A stretch of 64,000 nucleotides of DNA. It comes from Mycolicibacterium novocastrense (GTDB taxonomy: Bacteria > Actinomycetota > Actinomycetes > Mycobacteriales > Mycobacteriaceae). The stretch spans positions 434,001 to 498,000 of the forward strand of contig NZ_BCTA01000036.1 in NCBI RefSeq assembly GCF_001570485.1. Direction: 5' to 3'. Of the stretch, positions 1 to 11,270 are shown piece by piece. The translations under genes were made by a program, and so were the position numbers. Under the pieces are notes generated by a model. The model searched no databases, was not told where the DNA came from, and saw nothing but the letters and a program-made list of their open reading frames with translations. Position 1 is the stretch's first letter. Every line of letters starts with the position of its first letter.

Positions 1-418
1 CGAGGACGGGCCGCTGATCCGGCGGAATGCGGGGGTCGTCGCCGCGCACGGTCGACGGTGGAGGGCACGGCTGCGCGGACTCCCAGCTGCGCAGGTAACG
101 GACATCGGGATCCTGGGCGAGCAGAAACGACAGCGCGGTCGACCCCGTCCGCGGCAGGCCCAGCCCGAACACCGGCGAGCGGATCTGCTCGTCGTCGATG
201 CCGGGATGGCGTCGGTACCAATCCTCCACCAAGAGCCGCTGAGACAGGTGCAGCCTGATGCGGTCGTAGACGAAGTGCTCGCCGCGCGCGTTGAGCCGAG
301 CTTCGTCGCGCAGGGCGCGGACGAGGATCTCCAGGCCCTCCCGGAACGAGTCCTCACCGAAGTCGTCGAGCCCGGTGCGCTCGACGGCCGCGGCCATTAG
401 CTCCTCGACAGATGCCAC
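1..418 (-). CDS. Sulfotransferase family protein (3' part cut by window edge)
   Basis: The N-terminal 139 residues are visible and the rest lies left of the window. Residues about 84-95 read GLGLPRTGSTAL, matching the 5'-phosphosulfate-binding P-loop of the PAPS-dependent sulfotransferase family (Sulfotransfer_3 type, common in mycobacteria). A helical segment typical of this family precedes it. I chose the GTG start at 418 because GGAGG lies 7 bases upstream (plus strand 425-430). Transcription diverges from the TetR gene at 535. Acceptor substrate cannot be told from the sequence; sugars, lipids and sterols are all used by relatives. Confidence 0.8.
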   Translation of the reverse strand, partial: MASVEELMAAAVERTGLDDFGEDSFREGLEILVRALRDEARLNARGEHFVYDRIRLHLSQRLLVEDWYRRHPGIDDEQIRSPVFGLGLPRTGSTALSFLLAQDPDVRYLRSWESAQPCPPPSTVRGDDPRIPPDQRPVL

Positions 419-513
419 GCTGCACCTCCCACCGACCCGCCAACGTTCATCACCGCTCGATATCCCGGTGACTCTTCGCGCGGTGATCAACGTTCGGCAG
501 GATTGTGAATTGG

Positions 514-529
514 TGACAGTACACTGTCA
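514..529. promoter_or_regulatory. Candidate TetR operator overlapping a -10 box
   Basis: Perfect 7-bp inverted repeat TGACAGT-AC-ACTGTCA ending 5 bases before the tetR ATG. A TACACT hexamer (520-525), fitting the mycobacterial -10 pattern TAnnnT, lies inside it and would give a transcript starting at or just before the ATG. A repressor bound here would block that promoter, so autoregulation by the adjacent TetR is the simple inference. The same gap (419-534) must hold the promoter of the divergent sulfotransferase gene. Confidence 0.6.
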
Positions 530-534
530 TCACT

Positions 535-1143
535 ATGGCCGGCTCGTCAACACGTGCGTACGACAACAGCGTCCGCAGACGCAAGGCCGCCCACACTCGT
601 GAGCGCATCGTCGTCGCGGGCAGTGAATTGGTGCACGAGTTCGAGAGTTGGGACTGGCGCGAGCTGACGTTCAGGGCCGTCGCCGCGCGGGCCGGGGTCG
701 GCGAGCGGACCGTGTACCGGCATTTCCCGACCGAACGCCATCTGCACGATGCGGTGATGCAGCGCCTTGAGGACGAGGCCGGCGTGTCCTATGACGACGT
801 CACGTTGGCGAACCTGAGCGAGGTGACGGCGCGGGTTTTCGCGTCGCTGCAACGCTTCTCGGTCGAGCGCAGCGCACCGTCGCCGGCGGACCCCGCGTTC
901 GTCAGCTCCGACGTCCGCCGCCGCGACGCGCTGCAGCGAGCAGTCATCGAGGCCTCACCGCAACTTCCCGATGAGCAGCGGCGCGCGATCGCGGGTCTGC
1001 TCGACGTGTTGTGGAGCCCGGCCACCTACGAGCGTCTGGTCGCGGTGTGGGGCCTCGACGGCGACGCGGCGACCGAGGCGATCGACTGGTTGATGGCCCA
1101 GGTGACACGGGCGATCGACCGCGGCGGCATCGGTTCTGCGTAG
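535..1143 (+). CDS. TetR/AcrR family transcriptional regulator
   Basis: 202 residues. The N-terminal half (about 15-75) carries the TetR helix-turn-helix, with the recognition segment AGVGERTVYRHFPTERHL at about 54-71. The rest is an alpha-helical ligand-binding domain with no recognisable ligand signature. The ATG lies immediately after a perfect palindrome (514-529), implying autoregulation. The CocE-type hydrolase gene starts 10 bases downstream and is probably co-transcribed, so that hydrolase and the divergent sulfotransferase are the likeliest targets. The inducer is unknown. Confidence 0.9.
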   Translation: MAGSSTRAYDNSVRRRKAAHTRERIVVAGSELVHEFESWDWRELTFRAVAARAGVGERTVYRHFPTERHLHDAVMQRLEDEAGVSYDDVTLANLSEVTARVFASLQRFSVERSAPSPADPAFVSSDVRRRDALQRAVIEASPQLPDEQRRAIAGLLDVLWSPATYERLVAVWGLDGDAATEAIDWLMAQVTRAIDRGGIGSA

Positions 1144-1152
1144 CCTCGTGAG

Positions 1153-2823
1153 GTGACCGCTTCCACCGTCGCCGCCCCGCCGGCAGCCCGTTCGAAGGTC
1201 AAGCAGCTCACCGGACGCACCGTGTCACGCCTGCTGCGGCTGCCGCCGCACACCACCGACTTCACGGTCGACAAGGTCCGCGTTCCCATGCGAGACGGCA
1301 TCGAGCTGCGCGCCGACCACTATGCGCCCACCACCGCGGACCCGGCGGGCACGCTGCTGGTGCGCTGCCCCTACGGCCGAGACTTCCCCTTCGCCGCCAT
1401 CTACGCACGGGTCTATGCCGCACGCGGATATCACGTGGTCCTGCAGAGCGTGCGCGGCACATACGGCTCCGGCGGCGACTTCGACCCGATGGTCAACGAG
1501 ATCGCCGACGGCGCCGACACCGTCGAGTGGCTGCGCAACCAGGATTGGTTCACCGGCTCGTTCGCCACGATCGGGCTGTCGTATCTCGGTTTCACCCAGT
1601 GGGCGCTGCTCACCGACCCGCCACCGGAGATGAAGGCCGCGGTGATCACCGTCGGCCCGCACGACGTCAGCGGGCCGCGGTGGGGCCGCGGTTCCTTCGC
1701 GCTGAGCGACTTCCTCGGTTGGAGCCATCTGGTGGCCTATCAGGAGGATCGGAACCGGGCGCGGGCGCTGGTGCGACAGCTGCGGTCGCGGCGCCGACTC
1801 GCCCGTGCGGTGAAGCGGCTGCCCGCCGGAGAGGCGGGCCGCGCGCTGCTGGGCTCGGGTGCGCCGTGGTGGGAATCCTGGCTCGATCACCCCGATGCCG
1901 ACGACCCCTTCTGGACCGCGCTGAACCTGCGTCGCGCCCTGGACAGCGCCGACGTGCCGGTGCTGCTGATCAGCGGCTGGCAGGACCTGTTCCTGGAGCA
2001 GACGATGGCCCAGTATCGGCGGCTGCGCGAGCGCGGAGTCGAGGTCGGGTTGACCGTGGGCCCGTGGATCCACACCCAGCTGATGACCAAGGCCGCTCCG
2101 ACGGCCATCCGCGACACGCTCGACTGGTTGGGCGCTCACCTCACCGGCGCCGAGAGCACGCGGCGCCAGCCGGTGCGGATCTTCGTCAACGGAAGCGGCT
2201 GGATCGACCTGCCCGACTGGCCACCGCCCATGCCCGAGGTGGTGCGCTACCTGCAACCCGGTGGTCGCCTGGGCGACGCCGTCCCGCCCGAGACCGCGGC
2301 TCCGTCGACGTTCACCTACAACCCGGCGAATCCGACGCCGACCGTGGGCGGCCGGCTGCTGTCGCCGGAAGGCGGATATCGCAAGGACACCAGCCTGGCT
2401 CAGCGTGCCGACGTGTTGAGCTTCACCGGCGACCGCCTCCCCGCCGACAAGTACGTCGTGGGGGTGCCGGTAGTGGAGCTGTCGCACTCATGCGACAACC
2501 CGTACAACGATCTGTTCGTCCGCGTGAGCGAGGTGGACGCCAAGGGACGCTCACGCAATGTGAGCGACGGCTACATCAGCGCCGCACCGGATTCCGGTCA
2601 GGTGCGTATCGAGCTCGATCCGGTCGCGCACCGCTTCCGTGCGGGTTCACGGATCCGGGTGATCGTGGCGGGCGGGTCGCACCCCCGGTTCGCCCGCAAC
2701 CTCGGTACCGGTGAACCGCTCGGTACGGGCAGAACCCTCGCGCCGGCCACGCACACGGTGCATCTCGGCGACGGTGCGTCACGGCTGGTGCTGCCCGCCG
2801 GACCGCAGCCGCCCGCGGGCTGA
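1153..2823 (+). CDS. CocE/NonD family alpha/beta hydrolase
   Basis: 556 residues, the usual size for this family. The N-terminal two thirds form an alpha/beta hydrolase of the X-Pro dipeptidyl-peptidase S15 / cocaine-esterase type: VRCPYGRD near residue 70, then GLSYLG with the predicted nucleophile Ser143. The C-terminal part (about 350-550) is the jelly-roll domain typical of CocE/NonD enzymes. The likely reaction is hydrolysis of an ester or acyl-peptide bond. The GTG start lies 10 bases after the tetR stop, so the two genes probably form an operon. The natural substrate is not evident, and no signal peptide is apparent. Confidence 0.88.
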   Translation: MTASTVAAPPAARSKVKQLTGRTVSRLLRLPPHTTDFTVDKVRVPMRDGIELRADHYAPTTADPAGTLLVRCPYGRDFPFAAIYARVYAARGYHVVLQSVRGTYGSGGDFDPMVNEIADGADTVEWLRNQDWFTGSFATIGLSYLGFTQWALLTDPPPEMKAAVITVGPHDVSGPRWGRGSFALSDFLGWSHLVAYQEDRNRARALVRQLRSRRRLARAVKRLPAGEAGRALLGSGAPWWESWLDHPDADDPFWTALNLRRALDSADVPVLLISGWQDLFLEQTMAQYRRLRERGVEVGLTVGPWIHTQLMTKAAPTAIRDTLDWLGAHLTGAESTRRQPVRIFVNGSGWIDLPDWPPPMPEVVRYLQPGGRLGDAVPPETAAPSTFTYNPANPTPTVGGRLLSPEGGYRKDTSLAQRADVLSFTGDRLPADKYVVGVPVVELSHSCDNPYNDLFVRVSEVDAKGRSRNVSDGYISAAPDSGQVRIELDPVAHRFRAGSRIRVIVAGGSHPRFARNLGTGEPLGTGRTLAPATHTVHLGDGASRLVLPAGPQPPAG

Positions 2824-2831
2824 GGCGCGGG

Positions 2832-3392
2832 TCACCCCACCGAGCGGCGCACGCTCTCGGCGATCTCGTGCAGCGTGGCGTCGTCGTGCACCGGGGGTGC
2901 CCATTCGGGGTCCACCGGCAGCTGCACCCAACTGGTGCAACCCGCGTACTCCGGGGCGCGTTCGAGTCGCAGCGGTCTCACCACGGGGGCCGCCTGGACG
3001 ACGAGCGCGGTGAGCCGATGCTTGGGGCGGAAATCGAGCCGGTCGGCGCGTACCGATGCGTCGGTCCAGATATGCAGGGGCGCAATCTGTTCGAGCGCCT
3101 CCGGCCGGTTCACCTCGATCGCGGCGACGACGCGGGCACCGGCGCGGACCACTACGGCGTCCTGCGTGCTGTCGGCGGTCGCCACGTCGAGCAGATCGCG
3201 ATGCTCAGGGCGCACCCGCTCGGCGTGGCTGTGCGCGACGGTCGGAAACAGCAGGAAGCGCGACGCCGTGACCGCGAACCGCTTTTCGTGAATTCCGCCC
3301 TTGCGCAGCAGCACGGTCTGCCTGCCGTCCAACAGCGCACGTATCGCGGCGCTCCACTCTTTGAGCGCGGGCTGCGTCAGCGTCGTCGTCAT
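2832..3392 (-). CDS. DUF1802 family protein
   Basis: 186 residues beginning with ALKEWSAAIRALLDGRQ, then VLLRKGGIHE and FLLFPTVAHSHAE, the hallmark segments of DUF1802, a conserved family without assigned function. The stop is 8 bases from the stop of the convergent CocE-type gene. The gene lies 4 bases downstream of the DUF2277 stop on the same strand, so the two are likely co-transcribed. No membrane segments or signal peptide are visible. Confidence 0.8.
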   Translation of the reverse strand: MTTTLTQPALKEWSAAIRALLDGRQTVLLRKGGIHEKRFAVTASRFLLFPTVAHSHAERVRPEHRDLLDVATADSTQDAVVVRAGARVVAAIEVNRPEALEQIAPLHIWTDASVRADRLDFRPKHRLTALVVQAAPVVRPLRLERAPEYAGCTSWVQLPVDPEWAPPVHDDATLHEIAESVRRSVG

Positions 3393-3396
3393 CAGA

Positions 3397-3678
3397 CTAT
3401 GTCGCGGCCGCCGCTTTGGCGTTTATGCGGGCCCGGACCTCGGGTCGGCGCAGCGGCGGCACCGTCTTGGGTGGCTGGCGCCGGGGCGGCAGGGACGCGA
3501 GCAGCCGAACGGTGGTGGCGGTGACCTCCGCGACGGCGGCCTCGAAGGCGTCGGCGTTGGCCGCGGTCGGCCGGGTGATGCCGCTGACCTTGCGAATGTA
3601 CTGGCGCGCGGCGGCTTCGATCTCCTCGCCGGTGGCCGCCGGCTCAAGCCCGCGTAGCTCGGTGATGTTTCGGCACAT
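3397..3678 (-). CDS. DUF2277 family protein
   Basis: 93 residues starting MCRNITELRGLEP, the near-invariant start of the DUF2277 family, with a short helical body and a basic C-terminal tail. Function is unknown. The ATG at 3678 is preferred over upstream in-frame starts because this exact N-terminus is conserved in the family and a -10-like TATCGT sits 6 bases upstream, which would give a leaderless mRNA. The gene diverges from the enoyl-CoA hydratase gene across only 22 bases. Confidence 0.82.
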   Translation of the reverse strand: MCRNITELRGLEPAATGEEIEAAARQYIRKVSGITRPTAANADAFEAAVAEVTATTVRLLASLPPRRQPPKTVPPLRRPEVRARINAKAAAAT

Positions 3679-3684
3679 GGCTCC

Positions 3685-3694
3685 ACGATAGGTT
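3685..3694. promoter_or_regulatory. Overlapping divergent leaderless promoters
   Basis: On the plus strand TAGGTT (3689-3694) is followed by 6 bases and the GTG of the enoyl-CoA hydratase gene. On the minus strand TATCGT (3690-3685) is followed by 6 bases and the ATG of the DUF2277 gene. The two -10 boxes share bases 3689-3690. Both match TAnnnT, and the 6-base spacing puts each transcription start on its start codon. Neither gene has a ribosome-binding site. Confidence 0.55.
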
Positions 3695-3700
3695 CGTCGG

Positions 3701-4456
3701 GTGACTGACGACATCCTGCTCATCGAGACCCAAGATCGCGTGCGCACGCTCACCCTGAACCGGCCGCAGTCGCGCAACGCGCTGTCGGCCGAACTGCGCA
3801 GGCGGTTCTACCGCGCCCTCGGCGAGGCGCAGGCGGACGACGATGTCGACGTCGTGATCGTCACCGGCGCCGACCCGGTGTTCTGCGCGGGTCTGGACCT
3901 CAAGGAGCTGGGCGACACCACCGAGCTGCCCGACATCTCGCCGAAGTGGCCGCCGATGACCAAGCCGGTGATCGGCGCGATCAACGGCGCAGCGGTGACG
4001 GGTGGCCTCGAAATCGCGCTGTACTGCGATGTGCTGATCGCCTCCGAACAGGCGCGGTTCGCCGATACGCATGCCCGGGTGGGGCTGTTGCCGACATGGG
4101 GGCTGTCGGTGCGGTTGCCGCAGAAGGTCGGCGTCGGCATGGCCCGTCGCATGAGCTTGACCGGTGACTATCTGTCGGCGGCCGACGCGTTGCGAGCCGG
4201 CCTGGTCACCGAAGTGGTCCCCCACGATCAGCTCTTGCCCGCGGCCCGCCAAATCGCGGCATCGATCGTCGGCAACAACCAGAAGGCCGTGCGCGCTCTG
4301 CTCGCGTCGTATCACCGCATCGACGAAGCTCAGACCAACGAGGGACTGTGGATCGAGGCCGCCTCGGCGCGCGAATGGATGCGCACGACCAGCGGGGACG
4401 ACATCGCCGCCAGCCGGGCCGGCGTCTTCGAGCGAGGCCGCGCCCAGGTCCGCTGA
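3701..4456 (+). CDS. Enoyl-CoA hydratase/isomerase family protein (EchA16-like)
   Basis: 251 residues of crotonase fold. The oxyanion-hole segments FCAGLDLKEL (about 61-70) and NGAAVTGGLEIAL (about 95-107) are present. Aligned by eye with rat mitochondrial enoyl-CoA hydratase, Glu104 matches catalytic Glu144, but the position of Glu164 is His124 in FADTHARVG. Standard syn-hydration is therefore uncertain; isomerase or another crotonase chemistry is possible. Position just before the dinF-infB block matches echA16 (Rv2831) of M. tuberculosis. The start is GTG with no Shine-Dalgarno, consistent with a leaderless mRNA. Confidence 0.85.
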   Translation: MTDDILLIETQDRVRTLTLNRPQSRNALSAELRRRFYRALGEAQADDDVDVVIVTGADPVFCAGLDLKELGDTTELPDISPKWPPMTKPVIGAINGAAVTGGLEIALYCDVLIASEQARFADTHARVGLLPTWGLSVRLPQKVGVGMARRMSLTGDYLSAADALRAGLVTEVVPHDQLLPAARQIAASIVGNNQKAVRALLASYHRIDEAQTNEGLWIEAASAREWMRTTSGDDIAASRAGVFERGRAQVR

Positions 4457-4468
4457 CCTCCGGCAATG

Positions 4469-4500
4469 CGCGAGCGGGCGTGTTTGCACAAGACACGCCG
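4469..4500. repeat. Intergenic hairpin, member A of the GCGAGCG repeat family
   Basis: Begins GCGAGCGGGCGTGTTTGCAC and contains a perfect 7-bp stem, GGCGTGT (4477-4483) with ACACGCC (4493-4499), around a 9-base loop. It lies 13 bases after the hydratase stop, so it could terminate that transcript. The first half closely matches the element at 21729-21788. Confidence 0.5.
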
Positions 4501-4504
4501 CGGA

Positions 4505-4534
4505 TTTACAGCAGTTTGCGCACCCTCATAGGCT
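4505..4534 (+). promoter_or_regulatory. Promoter of the methyltransferase gene, leaderless type
   Basis: TTTACA (4505-4510), 18-base spacer, TAGGCT (4529-4534), then 6 bases to the GTG at 4541. Both boxes resemble SigA consensus and the spacing predicts transcription starting at the GTG. Confidence 0.5.
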
Positions 4535-4540
4535 GCGAGC

Positions 4541-5096
4541 GTGAACGAAGCGCACGAGTACTGCGGCAGCGAGGAATGGCGACAGCTGATCCGCGAGGTG
4601 ATCCTGCCGTGGGCGCTGGGCGAGATCGACCTCGGCGACGACGTGCTCGAGGTCGGACCCGGCTACGGCGCGACCACCGACGTGTTGAGCGAATCGGTGG
4701 GCCGGTTGACGTCGGTGGAGATCGACGACGAACTCGCGGCGATGCTGACCGCTCGCTTCGCCGATGTCCCGACCGTCGAGATCGTGCGCGGCGACGCGAC
4801 GGCACTGTCCTACGACGACGACCGCTTCACCGGCGCAGCGTGTTTCACGATGCTGCACCATGTCCCCACCGCCGAACTCCAAGACCGGCTGTTCGCCGAG
4901 GTCGCCCGCGTGCTGCGGCCCGGGGCGGCGCTGGTGGCCAGCGACAGCCTCGGCAGCGAGGAGTTGGCCGTCGCGCATGAAGAACCCCGTCAACCCCGCG
5001 ACACTGCCGAATCGGTTGGCGGCGGCGGGGTTTGACGATATACGGGTGAAGACGACGGAGTTCGGCTGGGCCGCGATCGCGCGGGCCCGCGCATAG
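4541..5096 (+). pseudogene. Class I SAM-dependent methyltransferase, frameshifted
   Basis: The first frame encodes a Rossmann methyltransferase with VLEVGPGYGATT (motif I, about 35-46), SVEIDDELAA (motif II) and MLHHVPT (motif IV region), then runs into a stop at 5035 after an unrelated tail. From about 4985 the next frame (+1) carries the expected C-terminus, NPATLPNRLAAAGFDDI and a final strand, ending at TAG 5094-5096. Joined, the product would be about 184 residues, normal for the family. The break lies near 4978-4990, in the tract ATGAAGAACCCCG. It may be a real disabling indel or a sequencing error. Substrate unknown. Confidence 0.7.
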
Positions 5097-5113
5097 CGCG
5101 GACGCTGACCCCC

Positions 5114-5175
5114 CGCGAGCGGCCACATTCTGCCAATTCTTTGCGGCGTGTCCTGTACAGACGCGGGCGCTCGCG
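5114..5175. repeat. Intergenic palindromic element, member C of the GCGAGCG family
   Basis: Bounded by CGCGAGCG (5114-5121) and CGCTCGCG (5168-5175), a perfect 8-bp inverted repeat about 62 bases end to end. Internally it has TTTGCGGCGTGTC, matching the reverse complement of the 21729-21788 element. It lies between the convergent methyltransferase and dinF genes, where it may act as a two-way terminator. Confidence 0.55.
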
Positions 5176-5184
5176 TCAAAGAAG

Positions 5185-7997
<2,813 letters not shown>

Positions 7998-7998
7998 T

Positions 7999-10722
7999 CT
8001 AGGTGCGCTCCTTTTCCACCAGCTCGTAGGTCTCGATGACGTCGCCTTCCTTGATGTCGGAGTACGTCAGCGTCAGACCGCATTCGTAGCCCTCGCGAAC
8101 CTCGGTGACGTCGTCCTTCTCGCGGCGCAGCGACGACACGGTGAGGTTCTCGGCCACCACGACGTTGTCGCGCAGCAGCCGGGCCTTCGCGTTGCGTCGC
8201 ATGATCCCCGACTGCACGAGGCAACCGGCGATGTTGCCGACCTTCGACGACCGGAAGATCGCACGGATCTCGGCGCGGCCGAGTTCGCGCTCCTCGTAGA
8301 TCGGCTTGAGCATGCCCTTGAGCGCGGCCTCGATCTCGTCGATCGCCTGGTAGATGATCGAGTAGTACCGGATCTCGACACCCTCGCGGTTGGCCAGCTC
8401 GGTGGCCTTGCCCTCCGCGCGGACGTTGAACCCGATGATGATCGCATCCGATGCCGACGCCAGGTTGACGTTGGTCTCGGTGACGCCGCCGACACCGCGG
8501 TCGATGACGCGCAGCTCGACTTCGTCGTCGACCTGGATTCCCAACAGGGCCTCCTCGAGCGCCTCGACCGTACCGGCGTTGTCGCCCTTGAGGATCAGGT
8601 TCAGCTGGCTGGTTTCCTTCAGCGCCGAATCGAGGTCCTCGAGACTGATCCGCTTGCGGCTGCGGGCCGCCAGCGCGTTGCGCTTGCGTGCGCTGCGCCG
8701 GTCGGCGATCTGGCGCGCGATGCGGTCCTCGTCGACGACGAGCAGGTTGTCACCTGCGCCCGGCACCGAGGTGAAGCCGATGACCTGCACCGGCCGGGAC
8801 GGCAACGCCTCCTCGACGTCCTCGCCGTGTTCGTCCACCATGCGGCGGACGCGACCGTAGGCGTCACCCGACACGATCGAGTCGCCGACCCGCAGCGTGC
8901 CGCGCTGCACCAGAACCGTGGCCACCGGTCCGCGGCCGCGGTCCAGATGTGCCTCGATCGCCACGCCCTGGGCCTCCATGTCCGGGTTGGCCCGCAGGTC
9001 CAGAGCGGCGTCGGCGGTCAGCACGACCGCTTCCAGCAGCGCCTGGATGTTGGTGCCCTGCTTTGCGGAGATGTCGACGAACATCGTGTCGCCGCCGTAG
9101 TCCTCGGGGATCAGCCCGTATTCGGTGAGCTGGCCGCGGATCTTGGCCGGGTCGGCGCCTTCCTTGTCGATCTTGTTGACCGCCACCACGATCGGCACTT
9201 CGGCGGCCTGCGCGTGGTTGATGGCCTCAACCGTCTGCGGCATCACGCCGTCGTCGGCGGCGACCACCAGGATCGCGATGTCGGTGGCCTTCGCCCCACG
9301 GGCACGCATGGCGGTGAACGCCTCGTGACCCGGGGTATCGATGAACGTGATCGGGCGAACGGTGCCGTCGAGGTCGACCTCGACCTGGTAGGCGCCGATG
9401 TGCTGGGTGATGCCGCCGGCTTCGCCCTCGCGGACGTTGGCCTGACGGATGGTGTCCAGCAGTCGGGTCTTGCCGTGGTCGACGTGGCCCATGACCGTGA
9501 CGACGGGAGGACGCTGCTCGAGGTCCTCCTCGCCGCCCTCGTCTTCTCCGTAGGAGAGGTCGAAGGACTCCAACAGCTCGCGGTCCTCGTCCTCCGGCGA
9601 GACGACCTGAACCTTGTAGTTCATCTCGCTGCCGAGCAGCTCGAGGGTGTCGTCGCCGACCGACTGGGTCGCCGTCACCATCTCACCGAGGTTGAACAGC
9701 GCCTGCACCAGCGAGGCGGGGTTGGCGTTGATCTTGTCGGCGAAGTCGCTCAGCGACGCGCCGCGCGCCAACCGGATGGTCTCGCCATTGCCGTGCGGCA
9801 ACCGGACGCCACCGACGACCGGCGCCTGCATGTTCTCGTACTCGGCGCGTTTCGCCCTCTTCGACTTCCGTCCGCGTTTGGGCGCACCACCGGGCCGACC
9901 GAAGGCGCCGGCGGCACCGCCACGTTGGCCGGGCCGACCGCCGCCACCGGGACGGCCGCGGAAGCCTCCGCCGGCGGGTGCGCCGCCGCCGCCACCGCGG
10001 TAGTTACCGCCGCCGCCGCCACCGCCGCCGGGACCGCCGGGACGACCACCGCCGCCACCGGGTCCGCGACCGCCGGGGCCCGGACGCGGGCCACCGGGGC
10101 GACCCATCGCGCCGGGCCGCGCGCCGGGCGGCCGCGGCGGCATGTTGCCGGGCGTCGCACCGCCGGGGCGGGGGGCGCCGGGCCGCGGAGCACCGGGTCC
10201 GGGTCGGGGGCCTTGGGGACGCGGCATCGGCCGGTCGACCGGCTGCTGAGAGGAGAACGGGTTGTTGCCGACGCGGGGAACGCGTGGCGCGGGCTTGGGC
10301 GCACCCGGCGTGGGCCCCGGCCGCGGGCCGGGTGTCGGGCCCGGGCGGGTGGGCGGCGCGGCGGGGGTCGCCGGCGGGGCGGCGGCCGCCGCGGGAGGCG
10401 CGACGGACGGAGCCTCGGCGGCCGGTGCCGCAGGCTTGGGCGCGGGCGCCTTCGCGGGCTCCGTCGGAGCGGCGCTCTTGGCAGGCGCGGCGGTCGCAGC
10501 GGTCGACGAGGCAGCCGCCGAACCGTTGCCATCAGATTTGACCTTCTCGGCAGCCTTCTTGCCGCCGCCGAAGGATTCGCGCAACCGGCGCGCGACCGGG
10601 GCCTCCACGGTGGAGGACGCGGATTTGACGAATTCGCCCTGTTCGCTCAGACGAGCGAGAACTTCCTTACTGGTGACACCGAGTTCCTTGGCCAACTCGT
10701 GTACACGGGCCTTACCTGCCAC
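7999..10722 (-). CDS. infB: Translation initiation factor IF-2
   Basis: 907 residues. IF2_N helical domain at 1-55 ([20 protein letters not shown]), then a long Pro/Ala stretch and a Gly/Arg/Pro-rich linker (about 70-300). The GTPase domain has G1 GHVDHGKT at 412-419, then [17 protein letters not shown] and a G5 SAK; beta-barrel domains and the C-terminal fMet-tRNA-binding domain follow. It positions fMet-tRNA on the 30S subunit and drives subunit joining. GTG start with GGAG 5 bases upstream. The DNA of the Gly-rich linker is nearly pure CCG/CCA repeats (about 9940-10400). Confidence 0.97.
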   Translation of the reverse strand: MAGKARVHELAKELGVTSKEVLARLSEQGEFVKSASSTVEAPVARRLRESFGGGKKAAEKVKSDGNGSAAASSTAATAAPAKSAAPTEPAKAPAPKPAAPAAEAPSVAPPAAAAAPPATPAAPPTRPGPTPGPRPGPTPGAPKPAPRVPRVGNNPFSSQQPVDRPMPRPQGPRPGPGAPRPGAPRPGGATPGNMPPRPPGARPGAMGRPGGPRPGPGGRGPGGGGGRPGGPGGGGGGGGNYRGGGGGAPAGGGFRGRPGGGGRPGQRGGAAGAFGRPGGAPKRGRKSKRAKRAEYENMQAPVVGGVRLPHGNGETIRLARGASLSDFADKINANPASLVQALFNLGEMVTATQSVGDDTLELLGSEMNYKVQVVSPEDEDRELLESFDLSYGEDEGGEEDLEQRPPVVTVMGHVDHGKTRLLDTIRQANVREGEAGGITQHIGAYQVEVDLDGTVRPITFIDTPGHEAFTAMRARGAKATDIAILVVAADDGVMPQTVEAINHAQAAEVPIVVAVNKIDKEGADPAKIRGQLTEYGLIPEDYGGDTMFVDISAKQGTNIQALLEAVVLTADAALDLRANPDMEAQGVAIEAHLDRGRGPVATVLVQRGTLRVGDSIVSGDAYGRVRRMVDEHGEDVEEALPSRPVQVIGFTSVPGAGDNLLVVDEDRIARQIADRRSARKRNALAARSRKRISLEDLDSALKETSQLNLILKGDNAGTVEALEEALLGIQVDDEVELRVIDRGVGGVTETNVNLASASDAIIIGFNVRAEGKATELANREGVEIRYYSIIYQAIDEIEAALKGMLKPIYEERELGRAEIRAIFRSSKVGNIAGCLVQSGIMRRNAKARLLRDNVVVAENLTVSSLRREKDDVTEVREGYECGLTLTYSDIKEGDVIETYELVEKERT

Positions 10723-10800
10723 TACATCTCCATCTCTAGAGGCGTCAGCGGTGGTAGGCGCCGCGCCTCGGGTTAGCTATGACGCATGGTCATCGGGACT

Positions 10801-11211
10801 TCACGGTGTGCTCATGTTCTTCGCTACCTGTTCTGTTGCCGAGGGGTCGGGCGGGCCGGCACCACTTGACGTGCCGACATACTCGATCACCGCGGATACG
10901 TCCGGTGAACCGGTGATGCGCAACGCTCGACCGAACGCTCGCCGACGAATCGCCGCCTCGAGGCACTGAGGAGTGGGATGCAGCCACGCACCCCGCCCCG
11001 GCAGCTTTCTCGCCGGGTCAACGGTGACGGTGCCGAGAGAATTCCCAGCCCCATCGACGTTGCCGACAGCGACCACCCGAAGCAGTTCGACGGCCAGCTC
11101 TCGTTTTCGGCAACCAACGCAGGTCCGCACCGGTCCGACAGGATCGTCGGGGCTGCGTCGTTGCGCCGAAGCCGAAGTCTCGCGCTGGATCACAGGTGAG
11201 TCTACCGTCAC
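10801..11211 (-). CDS. ylxR: YlxR family RNA-binding protein (DUF448)
   Basis: 136 residues. The YlxR core contains RTCVGCRKRELAVELLR (about 29-45) and GRGAWLHP...CLEAAIRRRAFGRALR, which forms the basic RNA-binding patch of the family. It sits between nusA and infB, the classic YlxR position. YlxR is a small nucleic-acid-binding protein that affects transcription and, in some bacteria, RNase P; its role here is inferred. A Thr/Ser/Ala-rich N-terminal extension may not be translated, since a second GTG lies 6 codons in. The gap from 10723 to 10800 shows no clear hairpin. Confidence 0.88.
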   Translation of the reverse strand: MTVDSPVIQRETSASAQRRSPDDPVGPVRTCVGCRKRELAVELLRVVAVGNVDGAGNSLGTVTVDPARKLPGRGAWLHPTPQCLEAAIRRRAFGRALRITGSPDVSAVIEYVGTSSGAGPPDPSATEQVAKNMSTP

Positions 11212-11270
11212 GTCCGCCGGTATTTGAAATGGCTGCGCTGCTCGGCGTGGACGCGTGCGCCGGCCGGCGC

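Noticed and set aside
9940..10400. CCG/CCA-rich repeats that look like a minisatellite
   Set aside because: They encode the Gly/Pro/Arg linker of IF-2, which is normal for actinobacterial IF-2.
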